Positions 36,795 through 44,765 of a stretch of DNA of 64,000 bases are shown here, piece by piece. Positions within the stretch are counted from its first letter, which is position 1, and each line of letters opens with the position of its first letter. The notes below the pieces were generated by a model, which saw only the letters and a program-made list of their open reading frames with translations, was not told the origin of the DNA and ran no database searches. Source of the stretch: Desulfomicrobium macestii (GTDB lineage: Bacteria; Desulfobacterota; Desulfovibrionia; Desulfovibrionales; Desulfomicrobiaceae); the NCBI RefSeq assembly GCF_014873765.1, contig NZ_JADBGG010000021.1, forward strand, positions 21,428-85,427, written 5' to 3'. The position numbers and the translations under genes are program-made.

Positions 36795-38099
36795 ATGGAT
36801 GTGCTCATGTTATCCAGGCTTCAATTCGCCATGGCTACCATGTTTCATTTCATCTTCGTCCCGCTGACCCTGGGCCTGTCCATTCTGGTAGCCATCATGG
36901 AAACCAAATACGTACGGACCGGCGACGAGACGTACAAACGGATGACCAAATTCTGGGGCAAGCTCTTTGTCATCAATTTCGTGCTCGGCGTGGTCACGGG
37001 AATCACGCTTGAATTTCAGTTCGGCACCAACTGGTCCCGCTATTCCGAATATGTCGGAGACATCTTCGGATCACTTTTGGCCATTGAAGCCACCACATCC
37101 TTTTTTCTTGAATCGACCTTTCTCGGCGCCTGGATCTTCGGCTGGAACATCCTGTCCCCCAAGATGCACGCGGCATGTATCTGGCTTGTGGCCATCGCCT
37201 CCAACCTTTCGGCGGCATGGATTCTCCTGGCCAACGCCTTCATGCAGAACCCCGTGGGCTATGTGCTCAGAAACGGACGCGCCGAACTGGACAATTTCTT
37301 TCACGTGCTCCTGAATCCCTTTGGCTGGCAGCAGTACGTCCACACGCTGAGCGGCGCCTTCACCCTGGCCGGATTTTTCGTCATGGGTGTCTCCGCCTAC
37401 CATCTGCTCAAAAAACAGAACATCGACTTCTTCACCCGCTCCTTCAAGATGGGCATGGTCTTCGCCCTTGTCTTCTCGGTACTGGTCGCGGTCCAGGGCC
37501 ACCATCACGCCCAGGAAGTCGGCAAGATCCAGCCCGCCAAGCTCGCGGCCATGGAGTCCCTGTGGGAAACCCATGAAAACGCGCCCATGTATCTTTTGGT
37601 CGTGCCGGACGAAAAAAACGAAAAGAACGCCATCGAACTCTTCGGCATCCCCGGCGCCCTGTCCTTTCTGGCCCACGGCTCCTTCAACACTTCCGTCCAG
37701 GGCCTGAAGGACTGGCCGGCGGATGAGCGCCCGCCCGTCATGCTGACCTTCCTCTCCTTCAGGGCCATGGTCGGCCTCGGCACGCTCCTGCCCATCCTCT
37801 GCATCTGGGCCTTCCTGCGCCGCAACAAGCTGACCGAGACGCCGCGCCTGCTGAAGGCCATGCTCTTCGCCATCCCGCTCCCCTATCTCGCCATCGAGGC
37901 GGGCTGGGTCGTGGCCGAGGTGGGACGTCAGCCCTGGATCGTCTACGGGCTCATGAAAACCGCCGACGCGGTCTCGCCCATCGTGACGTCCCAGGTGGCC
38001 TTCTCCCTGGTGGCGCTGACCCTGCTCTACGCGCTGCTGGGCGCAGTGGACATCTACCTGCTCTTCAAGTTCGCCAAGAAAGGCCCGGCCGAGGCATAA
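36795..38099 (+). CDS. cydA: Cytochrome bd ubiquinol oxidase subunit I
   Basis: CydA (434 residues) is the haem-bearing subunit of cytochrome bd oxidase. The haem b595 ligand His is in FHFIFVPLTLG, and GRQPWIVYG, the quinol oxidase signature, is near residue 380. The Q-loop is of the short type usual outside enterics, and nine helices are predicted. In strict anaerobes this oxidase removes oxygen. It follows the HEAT-like gene closely and precedes cydB by 29 bases. Confidence 0.96.
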   Translation: MDVLMLSRLQFAMATMFHFIFVPLTLGLSILVAIMETKYVRTGDETYKRMTKFWGKLFVINFVLGVVTGITLEFQFGTNWSRYSEYVGDIFGSLLAIEATTSFFLESTFLGAWIFGWNILSPKMHAACIWLVAIASNLSAAWILLANAFMQNPVGYVLRNGRAELDNFFHVLLNPFGWQQYVHTLSGAFTLAGFFVMGVSAYHLLKKQNIDFFTRSFKMGMVFALVFSVLVAVQGHHHAQEVGKIQPAKLAAMESLWETHENAPMYLLVVPDEKNEKNAIELFGIPGALSFLAHGSFNTSVQGLKDWPADERPPVMLTFLSFRAMVGLGTLLPILCIWAFLRRNKLTETPRLLKAMLFAIPLPYLAIEAGWVVAEVGRQPWIVYGLMKTADAVSPIVTSQVAFSLVALTLLYALLGAVDIYLLFKFAKKGPAEA

Positions 38100-38128
38100 A
38101 CCGTTCGGATCACAAGGAGGATTGATAC

Positions 38129-39154
38129 ATGCTTGAAACCATATGGTTCCTACTCTGGGGTGTGCTCTGGGCTGTTTATTTCGTGCTGGACGGATACGAT
38201 CTGGGCATCGGAACCCTTGTCCCGTTCCTCGGCAAATCCGACACGGACCGCAGGGTAATGTTCAACGCCATGGGGCCCTTCTGGGACGGCAACGAAGTCT
38301 GGCTGATCACCGCCGGCGGCGTGACTTTCGCCGCGTTCCCCAAGGCCTACGCGGTCATGTTCAGCGGCCTTTATACGCCGCTCATGCTGCTGCTTTTCGC
38401 CCTCATCGTCCGCGGCGTCTCCCTGGAGTTCAGACACCAGGTCGACAGCCCGGCCTGGCGCAAGGTCTGGGACTGGGGTGCCACCATCGGCAGCTTCGTG
38501 CCCGCGCTGCTTCTGGGCGTGGCCTTCGCCAACATCTTCATGGGCCTGCCCCTGGATGAAAACGGTGTCTTCCAGGGCAACCTGCTGACCCTTCTGAATC
38601 CCTACGGCCTGGCCGGAGGAGTGCTCTTCGTGCTGCTCTTCGTCATGCACGGAGCCCTGTGGCTGACGATCAAAAGCGAAGGCGACCTGCAGCAACGCGC
38701 AGCCAAGCTGGCCCGCAGGCTCTGGCCAGTGCTGGTTGCACTCATCGGCGCCTTCGTGGTCCTGACCGCCATCTACACCAACCTGCTGGCCAACTACCTG
38801 CTCAACCCGCTGATGCTCGTCCTGCTGGTGATTCCTGTCCTGGCGCTCGTTCTGCTGCGCCAGCAGATCGGCAAGGAGCAGTGGTGGTCCGCCTGGGGCC
38901 TGTCCGCCGCCATAATCGCCGGCCTGACGCTCTTCGGCGTGGTCGGGCTGTACCCGGCGCTGCTGCCTTCGAGCATCTCCCCGGACTATTCCATCACCAT
39001 CACCAACGCGGCCTCCAGCACCCTGACCCTGTCCATCATGCTGGGCGTGACGCTGGTCTTCATCCCCATCGTGGCGGCCTACCAGTTCTGGCTCTACCGG
39101 ACCTTCGCCCACAAGGTCACCGAAAAGGAACTGGCCCAGGACGGTGCCTACTAG
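38129..39154 (+). CDS. cydB: Cytochrome bd ubiquinol oxidase subunit II
   Basis: CydB (341 residues) is the second subunit of cytochrome bd. Family motifs are VLDGYDLGIGTLVPF (about 20-34) and FWDGNEVWLITAGGV (about 51-65), with eight or nine helices. An AAGGAGG site precedes the ATG, and a strong bidirectional hairpin follows the stop. No small CydX-like peptide is evident downstream. Confidence 0.96.
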   Translation: MLETIWFLLWGVLWAVYFVLDGYDLGIGTLVPFLGKSDTDRRVMFNAMGPFWDGNEVWLITAGGVTFAAFPKAYAVMFSGLYTPLMLLLFALIVRGVSLEFRHQVDSPAWRKVWDWGATIGSFVPALLLGVAFANIFMGLPLDENGVFQGNLLTLLNPYGLAGGVLFVLLFVMHGALWLTIKSEGDLQQRAAKLARRLWPVLVALIGAFVVLTAIYTNLLANYLLNPLMLVLLVIPVLALVLLRQQIGKEQWWSAWGLSAAIIAGLTLFGVVGLYPALLPSSISPDYSITITNAASSTLTLSIMLGVTLVFIPIVAAYQFWLYRTFAHKVTEKELAQDGAY

Positions 39155-39176
39155 CGCCGGATTCTGTTCGCATCGA

Positions 39177-39219
39177 CAACAAAAAAGGGTGGCCGAAATG
39201 GTCACCCTTTTTTGTTGAG
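39177..39219. terminator. Terminator after cydB
   Basis: An AACAAAAAAGGGTG arm pairs with CACCCTTTTTTGTT across a short loop. The A and T tracts on both sides make it potentially bidirectional, serving cydB on plus and the TraB gene on minus. Confidence 0.85.
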
Positions 39220-39253
39220 TCAAAACAAGTTGTTTCGATATGAAATCATGCCG

Positions 39254-39282
39254 GATGGATTCCCGCCTTCGCGGGAATGACA
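39254..39282. repeat. REP-like palindrome
   Basis: ATTCCCGCCTTCGCGGGAAT forms a short perfect hairpin (GATTCCCGC with GCGGGAAT). Near-identical units are scattered through intergenic DNA of many proteobacteria. It lies between cydB and the TraB gene. Confidence 0.7.
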
Positions 39283-39401
39283 GTGTATCTTGCGCAGCCC
39301 TGCCTCAAGCCGTCTTGCAGCGATCTTCGGGTATGGATGGCATATATCGCCACCTCTCACGGTCCCCTCACCGACGCGGACCCCGTCAAAAATCGACCGT
39401 T

Positions 39402-40592
39402 CTAGAAGACCATGCTCGCGATCCAGCTTCCGGAGACAAAGACGCCTATGGTCGCGCCCAGATTGGCAAAGATAACCACGAGCAAAATGCGGCTGACCGG
39501 ATTGATCCAGAATCCCTTCACGGTCATGACGCTCATGGGCAGTTCTTCAAGATCCGAAACCGTGGGCTTCTTGACCCAGGCCTGGACAAGTCCGGCCACC
39601 CAGCCCGCGGCAATGAGCGGATGCAGCGTGGTGATGGGCGCGGCCAGAAAGCTCGAAAGCACGGTCAGCGGATGCCCGAAGGCGGCAAGGGAACCAAGGG
39701 CCGCGCCGATGCCGGTCACCAGCACCCAGACGGAAATTGCGTCCATGGAGGCATCAGCGCCGCCACGGAAAAATCCGATGACCAGCAATGCGACGAAAAA
39801 ACCGGGTAATCCCCACTTCCAGAACGCGCCCCATCTGGAGGGTGGAGGAAGCTCTTCCAGCGGAGCCAGGTCGATCTCCTGGCCAAAATATTTCTGCATG
39901 CCCGGCACGTGACCGGCTCCGACCACGGCCACGATGTTCGTGCCCGGAGCCTTGCGGATTTTCTGCGCCAGATAGATGTCGCGCTCGTCGATGAGGCGTT
40001 CCTTGATCTGGGGGAAATTTTCCGCAAAAGAGCCCATGATCGCGGCCAGCTGATCCTTCTTCTTCAGATCCTCGATAAGCTCCTTGTCCACGTCGTCGTC
40101 GACGAAGATGCTGGCCAGAAGCTGGCTCAGAAGCTGGAATTTCTTCCAGAAGCCAAGAAAACCCCAGACGCGCTTCAAGGTGACCTGCACATCGCGGTCG
40201 GCCAGGACCAGGGTGGCTCCGGTCTCGCCGGCCAGACGCACTCCTTCCATCATCTCCGCGCCGGGCTGCACGCCCAGCTTGTCGCCGATCTTGCGGTAGA
40301 AAGCCTGCAACACGAGTTGCACCATGAGGAAGACAGCCTTGCCTTCCTTGATGACCTTGTAGATGTCCATCCGCTTCCAGTCGTCGCGGCGGGTCATGGC
40401 CTGATGACGCGCCGGGCAAAGCTCGACGCAGATGGAATCAGGACGCACTATCTCCACGGTCCGGCGCACATCCTCGACACTTTCCAGGGAAACGTGGGCG
40501 GTTCCGACGAGAAAAAACCTTTTCTCGCCCTCTTCGACCACGGTCACGCTCTCGGGCAAATTTTCAAAATCCACGCTATACCTCACGGGCAC
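39402..40592 (-). CDS. TraB/GumN-family membrane protein
   Basis: This 396-residue protein has an N-terminal TraB domain (about 15-235) with the conserved GTAHVS and SICVELCPARH segments and a second histidine in VAVVGAGHVPGM. The C-terminal part has four or so helices (about 245-395). TraB proteins resemble erythromycin-esterase/ChaN-type proteases and have a proposed peptide-hydrolase role, but the bacterial membrane form is uncharacterised. It begins with GTG, preceded by an AGGG site. It is monocistronic and converges on cydB. Confidence 0.85.
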   Translation of the reverse strand: MPVRYSVDFENLPESVTVVEEGEKRFFLVGTAHVSLESVEDVRRTVEIVRPDSICVELCPARHQAMTRRDDWKRMDIYKVIKEGKAVFLMVQLVLQAFYRKIGDKLGVQPGAEMMEGVRLAGETGATLVLADRDVQVTLKRVWGFLGFWKKFQLLSQLLASIFVDDDVDKELIEDLKKKDQLAAIMGSFAENFPQIKERLIDERDIYLAQKIRKAPGTNIVAVVGAGHVPGMQKYFGQEIDLAPLEELPPPSRWGAFWKWGLPGFFVALLVIGFFRGGADASMDAISVWVLVTGIGAALGSLAAFGHPLTVLSSFLAAPITTLHPLIAAGWVAGLVQAWVKKPTVSDLEELPMSVMTVKGFWINPVSRILLVVIFANLGATIGVFVSGSWIASMVF

Positions 40593-40743
40593 AAGCCCTG
40601 TTTATTGTCAAGATCCGTTCCGTTATCCGCAGCCACCCGGGAAAGCAAGCCCAGGCGGTCCCTGACATCGGGCGGGCACATTTTCGCTTGTCAAATCAAA
40701 GTCCCTGAAGCATTCCGACCCAGACAACTCATCCGGAGCAGAC

Positions 40744-42129
40744 ATGTCTAAAAGCGATTTCGACCAGAACTTGCAACGCGCACCTTACGCTACCATCTGG
40801 AACCTGGCCTGGCCCCAGGTGGTCATGATGTTCTTCCATTTCCTGATCGGCTTTGTCGACGTGTGGGTGGCCGGACGGATCGGTCGCGAGACTCAAGCCT
40901 GCGTGGGCGTCATGAGCCAAGCCATGTTTTTTTTCATGGTCGTGGCCATTGCGCTGGCCAACGGTGGTGTGGCGGCCATAAGCCAGAGCTCCGGAGCGGG
41001 GCTGCCACGCCGCGTCAAACGTTTTGTGGGGCTTGGAGTGGGACTCGGATTTGTCACGGGACTGATCATTCTGGCCTTCGGGCTCTGGTTCGACGAACGC
41101 TTCCTGCTCCTGCTGCAGATACCGGCCGAGGTCATGCCCATCGCCGAATATCTGCTGCAAGTCAGTCTCTACATTCTGCCGGCCTACTACCTGTTCACCA
41201 TCAGCAACGCCTTTTTCCGGGCCCAGAAAATAGTGACCCTGCCCCTTTATTCCATGATTCTGGTCACGGGAGTAAACACACTGCTCGACCTGGGCCTTGG
41301 ACTCGGCATGTGGGGGCTACCCAACCTCGGGTACAAGGGCATCGCCTGGGCGACATTCGCCTCCATCCTTTGCGGCACCGTCTATAATTTTGCCATGATG
41401 TTCCGCTGCGGGCTGCTCTCCCGGCAAAGCCTGGCCCCATGGCGCTGGGTCCGGCTGGCCCTGCCCTATCTGGTCAAGGTAGCCTGGCCGGCCGGGCTCA
41501 TGCAGCTGGTCTGGCACTCGGCCTACATGGTGCTCTATGCCATCACGGCCAGTCTTCCCTTTGACAACGTCGTCGCCATGGCGGGCATGAGCGCGGGCAT
41601 CCGCATCGAAGCGCTGCTCTTTCTTCCCGGCATCGCCTTCAATTTCACCGCCTCAATTCTGGTGGGCCACTATCTCGGCCAGGGGCGAAAGGAGGAGGCC
41701 AAGCGCATCGGCTACAAGATCATGGTCGTGGGCGTGATCGCCATGAGCATCATCACCGGCCTTTTGTGGCTGGTCATTGAGCCGGTCATCGCCTTTGTCG
41801 CGCCGGACCTGCAGGTACAGGACGAAGCCATTCGCTATCTGGCCTGGAACATGGCCGCCACGCCGCCGCTGCTGGCCGCCATGATCCTTGGCGGCGCCTT
41901 CACCGGAGCGGGCGCGACCATCTACCAGGCCGTCATATTCGGCACGGCAGCGTGGCTGGTGCGCCTGCCGCTGGCGTACCTGCTGGGGCATGTGGTATTC
42001 CAGACCGCCAACGGCGTATGGATGGCCATGTTCGCGTCCGTCCTGGTCCAGTGCGCCACCGCCCTTTATTTCTATCAGTACAAGGATTGGTACAAATTCA
42101 CTCTGCGCAAAGACAGGAGAACCGCTTGA
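40744..42129 (+). CDS. MATE family multidrug/sodium exporter
   Basis: This 461-residue, 12-helix protein belongs to the MATE family, which exports organic cations using Na+ or H+. The repeat-halves are seen in the paired patterns LAWPQVVMMFFHFLIGFVDVWVAGR (residues about 21-45, split across helix 1) and VAWPAGLMQLVWHSAYMVLY at the start of the second half. The substrate is unknown. It overlaps the following small gene, suggesting coupling. Confidence 0.9.
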   Translation: MSKSDFDQNLQRAPYATIWNLAWPQVVMMFFHFLIGFVDVWVAGRIGRETQACVGVMSQAMFFFMVVAIALANGGVAAISQSSGAGLPRRVKRFVGLGVGLGFVTGLIILAFGLWFDERFLLLLQIPAEVMPIAEYLLQVSLYILPAYYLFTISNAFFRAQKIVTLPLYSMILVTGVNTLLDLGLGLGMWGLPNLGYKGIAWATFASILCGTVYNFAMMFRCGLLSRQSLAPWRWVRLALPYLVKVAWPAGLMQLVWHSAYMVLYAITASLPFDNVVAMAGMSAGIRIEALLFLPGIAFNFTASILVGHYLGQGRKEEAKRIGYKIMVVGVIAMSIITGLLWLVIEPVIAFVAPDLQVQDEAIRYLAWNMAATPPLLAAMILGGAFTGAGATIYQAVIFGTAAWLVRLPLAYLLGHVVFQTANGVWMAMFASVLVQCATALYFYQYKDWYKFTLRKDRRTA

Positions 42130-42422
42130 AATCCCTGCCCGGCCACTATCTCGGGTCCGTTGCCAACTACGCGGCGGACACTCCCTGGGACCTGGAGTAC
42201 TCCCTGGTGCTGGACGCCCTGGGGCACTACCAATTCTTTTCACGCGACGGTGAAGGACTGATCCGCCAGCGCAACGCCGGCACCTCCGGCCGGGCATTCG
42301 CCCAGTTCGCGGTGCAAAACGGCTTTGACGTGGAAGAATTGTTGCGCGACCTGAGCTACATCGACAGCGGATTTGCCGCCGACTTCAAGAACTTCATCGC
42401 AAGCCGCAACGCAACAGACTGA
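42126..42422 (+). CDS. Small protein coupled to the MATE transporter
   Basis: The 98-residue cytosolic protein starts with TTG; an AGGAGA site 5 bases upstream and the four-base overlap with the MATE stop support it. It contains LEYSLVLDALGHYQFFSRDGEGLIRQ and a helical C-terminal half. I do not recognise the family. Context suggests a partner of the transporter, but this is only positional. Confidence 0.7.
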   Translation: MKSLPGHYLGSVANYAADTPWDLEYSLVLDALGHYQFFSRDGEGLIRQRNAGTSGRAFAQFAVQNGFDVEELLRDLSYIDSGFAADFKNFIASRNATD

Positions 42423-42522
42423 AACCATAAACGAAAACATGGCAGCACTTCGGCCGGCAAAAACCAAAACCAGTCAAAAATAAAAAAATCCCCGTCCACC
42501 AAACGACGTCCCACCGCATCGT

Positions 42523-42546
42523 AGGGGCGAAAAATTTTTCGCCCCT
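42523..42546. repeat. Perfect 24-bp palindrome
   Basis: AGGGGCGAAAAA is followed directly by its reverse complement. It resembles palindromic units found repeatedly in bacterial intergenic DNA. It lies in the 244-base gap between the small MATE-linked gene and tRNA-Leu, which otherwise holds nothing I recognise. Confidence 0.65.
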
Positions 42547-42666
42547 CCCCCGCGCCGCGTCACCCGATCGACCACACCATACCCGGACCCGCCACCGCTT
42601 AACCGTCCAAGAGCCCAAGAAAGAATTGACGGTCATCACCGCCCTGTATATTTGAAAAACCTCCCT

Positions 42667-42753
42667 GCCCGGGTGGTGGAAGTGGTAGACGCCAGGGATT
42701 TAAAATCCCTTGACCTTCGGGTCGTGCGGGTTCAAGTCCCGCCCTGGGCACCA
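42667..42753 (+). tRNA. leuU: tRNA-Leu (anticodon UAA)
   Basis: The 87-base gene folds as a class II tRNA: acceptor GCCCGGG pairs with CCTGGGC (one G-U), the anticodon stem-loop AGGGATTTAAAATCCCT presents UAA, a long variable arm follows, and the T-loop is GGTTCAAGTCC. The CCA end is encoded. The DNA becomes AT-rich after it, and tRNA-Leu genes are common integration sites, so this probably marks the left border of the island. Confidence 0.95.
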
Positions 42754-42762
42754 AAAGAAAAC

Positions 42763-42800
42763 AAGGACTTAAGTGTTAAAACACTTAAGTCCTTTTTTCT
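42763..42800 (+). terminator. Terminator downstream of tRNA-Leu
   Basis: AAGGACTTAAGTGTT (42763-42777) pairs perfectly with AACACTTAAGTCCTT (42780-42794), followed by a T-rich run. It ends tRNA transcription. Confidence 0.9.
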
Positions 42801-42937
42801 TTTTCGTGACCGACCCCGACGTCTTGTCCCCCACCTGTCCCCCAAAATAAACCATGAACTCGTCTTGGCACTGTTTGCCTTGGTCGGCCACACACACGGG
42901 CGCTTAAAAAAAGTTGAGCTGGAATCGTCTAGATAGG

Positions 42938-42966
42938 TTGAAAAAAACTTCCAAATCCTGTATATC
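42938..42966 (+). promoter_or_regulatory. Sigma-70-type promoter with palindromic operator-like site
   Basis: TTGAAA, a 17-base spacer and TATATC resemble -35 and -10 elements upstream of the small DNA-binding gene. The perfect palindrome ATCTTATAAGAT (42964-42975) overlaps the -10 region and could be where that protein binds to repress itself. The remainder of the 284-base gap after the tRNA holds no gene I can support. Confidence 0.5.
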
Positions 42967-43037
42967 TTATAAGATGGGAGTTCTTGCCCTTGAACACGAG
43001 ATAGTTTCACAACAACATAATTTGGAGGTTATATATA

Positions 43038-43313
43038 ATGGTAATGAATGACGAGAAAGCTAAATACACTGATATTGAGGATCATGTACTCCTCAATGAG
43101 TTTAATGAACTAGCTGCCAAGTGGGGAAAACCGTTTGTACCCCGCACCAAAGTTGGAATATTTTCGGAGGGGTTGTTGCATCCGAGAACTTTAGCCAATC
43201 TTGATTGTTTGGGTATTGGACCCGGAAAAATCATAATGGGTAAACGTGTTTTTTACAAAACACCAGATCTCATTGCCTGGATGCAAGGCCGTGTTAAAAA
43301 ACAAGCTGCTTAA
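43038..43313 (+). CDS. Small winged-helix DNA-binding protein (AlpA/excisionase-like)
   Basis: This 91-residue protein has a C-terminal segment GLLHPRTLANLDCLGIGPG then KIIMGKRVFYKTPDLIAWM (about 46-83), which matches the layout of AlpA/MerR-type winged helices used by phage and plasmid regulators and excisionases. GGAGG lies 9 bases before the ATG. Codon use is AT-rich, unlike the core genes. No integrase is seen next to it. Likely a regulator of island or replicon genes; the exact role is uncertain. Confidence 0.7.
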   Translation: MVMNDEKAKYTDIEDHVLLNEFNELAAKWGKPFVPRTKVGIFSEGLLHPRTLANLDCLGIGPGKIIMGKRVFYKTPDLIAWMQGRVKKQAA

Positions 43314-43411
43314 AAACTGCCATAATATATCGATACAATTTTACTAAAACTGATTCTTTTTAAAAAAATGATAGAAATTAAAAAAATTTAATCATTTTGG
43401 TTAAAAAAATT

Positions 43412-43438
43412 GTTTCCCGTGCCACTTGGCATGGAAAC
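43412..43438. promoter_or_regulatory. Imperfect palindrome overlapping the rep start codon
   Basis: GTTTCC..TGCCA pairs with TGGCA.GGAAAC around a two-base loop, and the proposed ATG (43431) lies in the right arm. Such a hairpin could limit rep translation or bind Rep; ColE2-type rep genes are known to be controlled at translation. Up to here, 43314-43411 is AT-rich with no gene. Confidence 0.5.
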
Positions 43439-44477
43439 AAAAAATATAATTAAAAAAACAGATTTAAAAGTGATAATGGAAAATGTCTACCTCGATCAAC
43501 AAAAACGTTTTATTCAAAAACTACCGTCTCGACCATATTGTGCAGAAAAAATAACAGACGGTCTAATAATCGAGGATCTAGACAAGGCAATTTGCTACCC
43601 CTACATCCAACTCAACAGACATGACAGAGGTTATATTGTCTTAGATTTGGATATAAAAAATTCAGCTTATCTTTGGCAGGATCTTGAACTTCCAGAGCCA
43701 ACTATAATTTGCGTAAACCCAAAAACAACTCATTGTCATTATTTTTACGAGCTAAAAATCGGAGTAAAACACCCAAAAACCAACGAAGGGTATTCTCCAT
43801 ATAGCATGAAGGCAATTAAATATTTCGAGTCAGTATATAAGACACTTGTCCTTAAATATAAAGCAGACCCGTCATATGGACAACTAATTGCCAAAAATCC
43901 ACTACACCCTCACTGGCTAACAATTTGGACAAATGTATCATATGAACTCAGCGATTTTCGAAAATATTTAAAAATTACTTGGAACTTTAAAAATTACACA
44001 CCCCGAGATCAACAAATTCTTGGCAGAAATGATTACATATTTAATGTTGTAAGGGAAATGGTCAAAGACTTCCTCACAAGTTCAAGTACATTTGAAGAAA
44101 TATATGAATATACACATATGTCTGTCAGCGTCGAAAACAGCAAGTTTGACGAACCACTTCCGGCCAGCGAAGTAAGATCAATCACTAACAGCATATCAAA
44201 ATACTCTTTTAAAAACAAAGAATTAATTATTCAAAGAAGACAAGAACAAAAATCATTGATCTTGACAAATGAAGAAATTAAGGAAAAACAAAAAATAGCT
44301 GCGAACAAAACTAATAAATCACAATCAGAAAATACACGTTCAATCATTTTAAACACGATAGCAAAGTTCAAACAAGAAAACAAAAAAATAACCATTGCTG
44401 CCTTGGCAAAAGAAATGAACAAAAACAGATCATGGATCACTACAAGGTATTCCGATTTTATAAAATCACAAATTTAA
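43431..44477 (+). CDS. rep: ColE2-type plasmid replication initiator (Replicase/PriCT family)
   Basis: This 348-residue protein resembles ColE2/ColE3 Rep. The N-terminal half (about 20-150) matches the Replicase domain: QKRFIQKLPSRPYCAEKI, YIQLNRHDRGYIVLDLDI and PTIICVNPKTTHCHYFYEL. A PriCT-like region follows (NDYIFNVVREMVKDF and PLPASEVRSITNSISKY), and the C-terminal helix-turn-helix (TIAALAKEMNKNRSWITTRYS) would bind the origin. ColE2 Rep makes its own RNA primer at the origin just downstream. It is AT-rich. I chose the ATG at 43431; a TTG at 43410 and an ATG at 43476 are alternatives. It may be a relic of an integrated plasmid or an active element gene. Confidence 0.75.
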   Translation: METKNIIKKTDLKVIMENVYLDQQKRFIQKLPSRPYCAEKITDGLIIEDLDKAICYPYIQLNRHDRGYIVLDLDIKNSAYLWQDLELPEPTIICVNPKTTHCHYFYELKIGVKHPKTNEGYSPYSMKAIKYFESVYKTLVLKYKADPSYGQLIAKNPLHPHWLTIWTNVSYELSDFRKYLKITWNFKNYTPRDQQILGRNDYIFNVVREMVKDFLTSSSTFEEIYEYTHMSVSVENSKFDEPLPASEVRSITNSISKYSFKNKELIIQRRQEQKSLILTNEEIKEKQKIAANKTNKSQSENTRSIILNTIAKFKQENKKITIAALAKEMNKNRSWITTRYSDFIKSQI

Positions 44478-44493
44478 TGATTGAATAGTACCT

Positions 44494-44645
44494 AAAGTGT
44501 TTGGCATGGTATATAACGATCAGTTAGTGTATACTAGCTCCAGCTATAATTGACTTGAAGAAGAAAGCGAAGCGATTCCTAGGTGACCAACCAAACCCGG
44601 AACACCCCAGAAATTCTGGTGAATCTCTACCATACCAAACACTTT
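44494..44645. repeat. 152-bp non-coding segment bounded by an 18-bp inverted repeat
   Basis: The arm AAAGTGTTTGGCATGGTA (44494-44511) matches the reverse complement of 44628-44645 at 17 of 18 positions. Between them, CCAGAAATTCTGG forms a tight internal hairpin. It lies just downstream of rep in a 288-base gap. It could be the replication origin of the ColE2-type unit or a structured RNA of about 150 bases; the sequence does not decide between them. Confidence 0.7.
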
Positions 44646-44688
44646 CAAACAACGAATGAGCATAAGAAAACAAGAAAGAGGATGCTTT

Positions 44689-44703
44689 ACGCGCGAAGCG
44701 CGT
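44689..44703. repeat. GC-rich hairpin in AT-rich gap
   Basis: ACGCGC pairs with GCGCGT around a GAA loop (44689-44703), standing out in an AT-rich stretch. It lies 60 bases upstream of the small gene at 44766. No T-run follows, so it is not a clear terminator; plasmid-like hairpins of this kind are common. Confidence 0.55.
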
Positions 44704-44765
44704 TATGCCCCAAAACTTAGAAACAAATCAATAAATCACACCAAACATCAACAAGAGGTTTTTAC

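Noticed and set aside
42880..42897. Second sigma-54-like site (TTGGCACTGTTTGCC)
   Set aside because: The GG and GC elements are only 8 bases apart instead of 10, so it cannot work as a -24/-12 promoter.
42754..43037. Integrase remnant after tRNA-Leu
   Set aside because: No frame in either direction shows tyrosine recombinase motifs, and the stretch is too short.
44494..44645. Retron msr-msd RNA
   Set aside because: The inverted-repeat layout is similar, but no reverse transcriptase gene is adjacent or elsewhere in the window.
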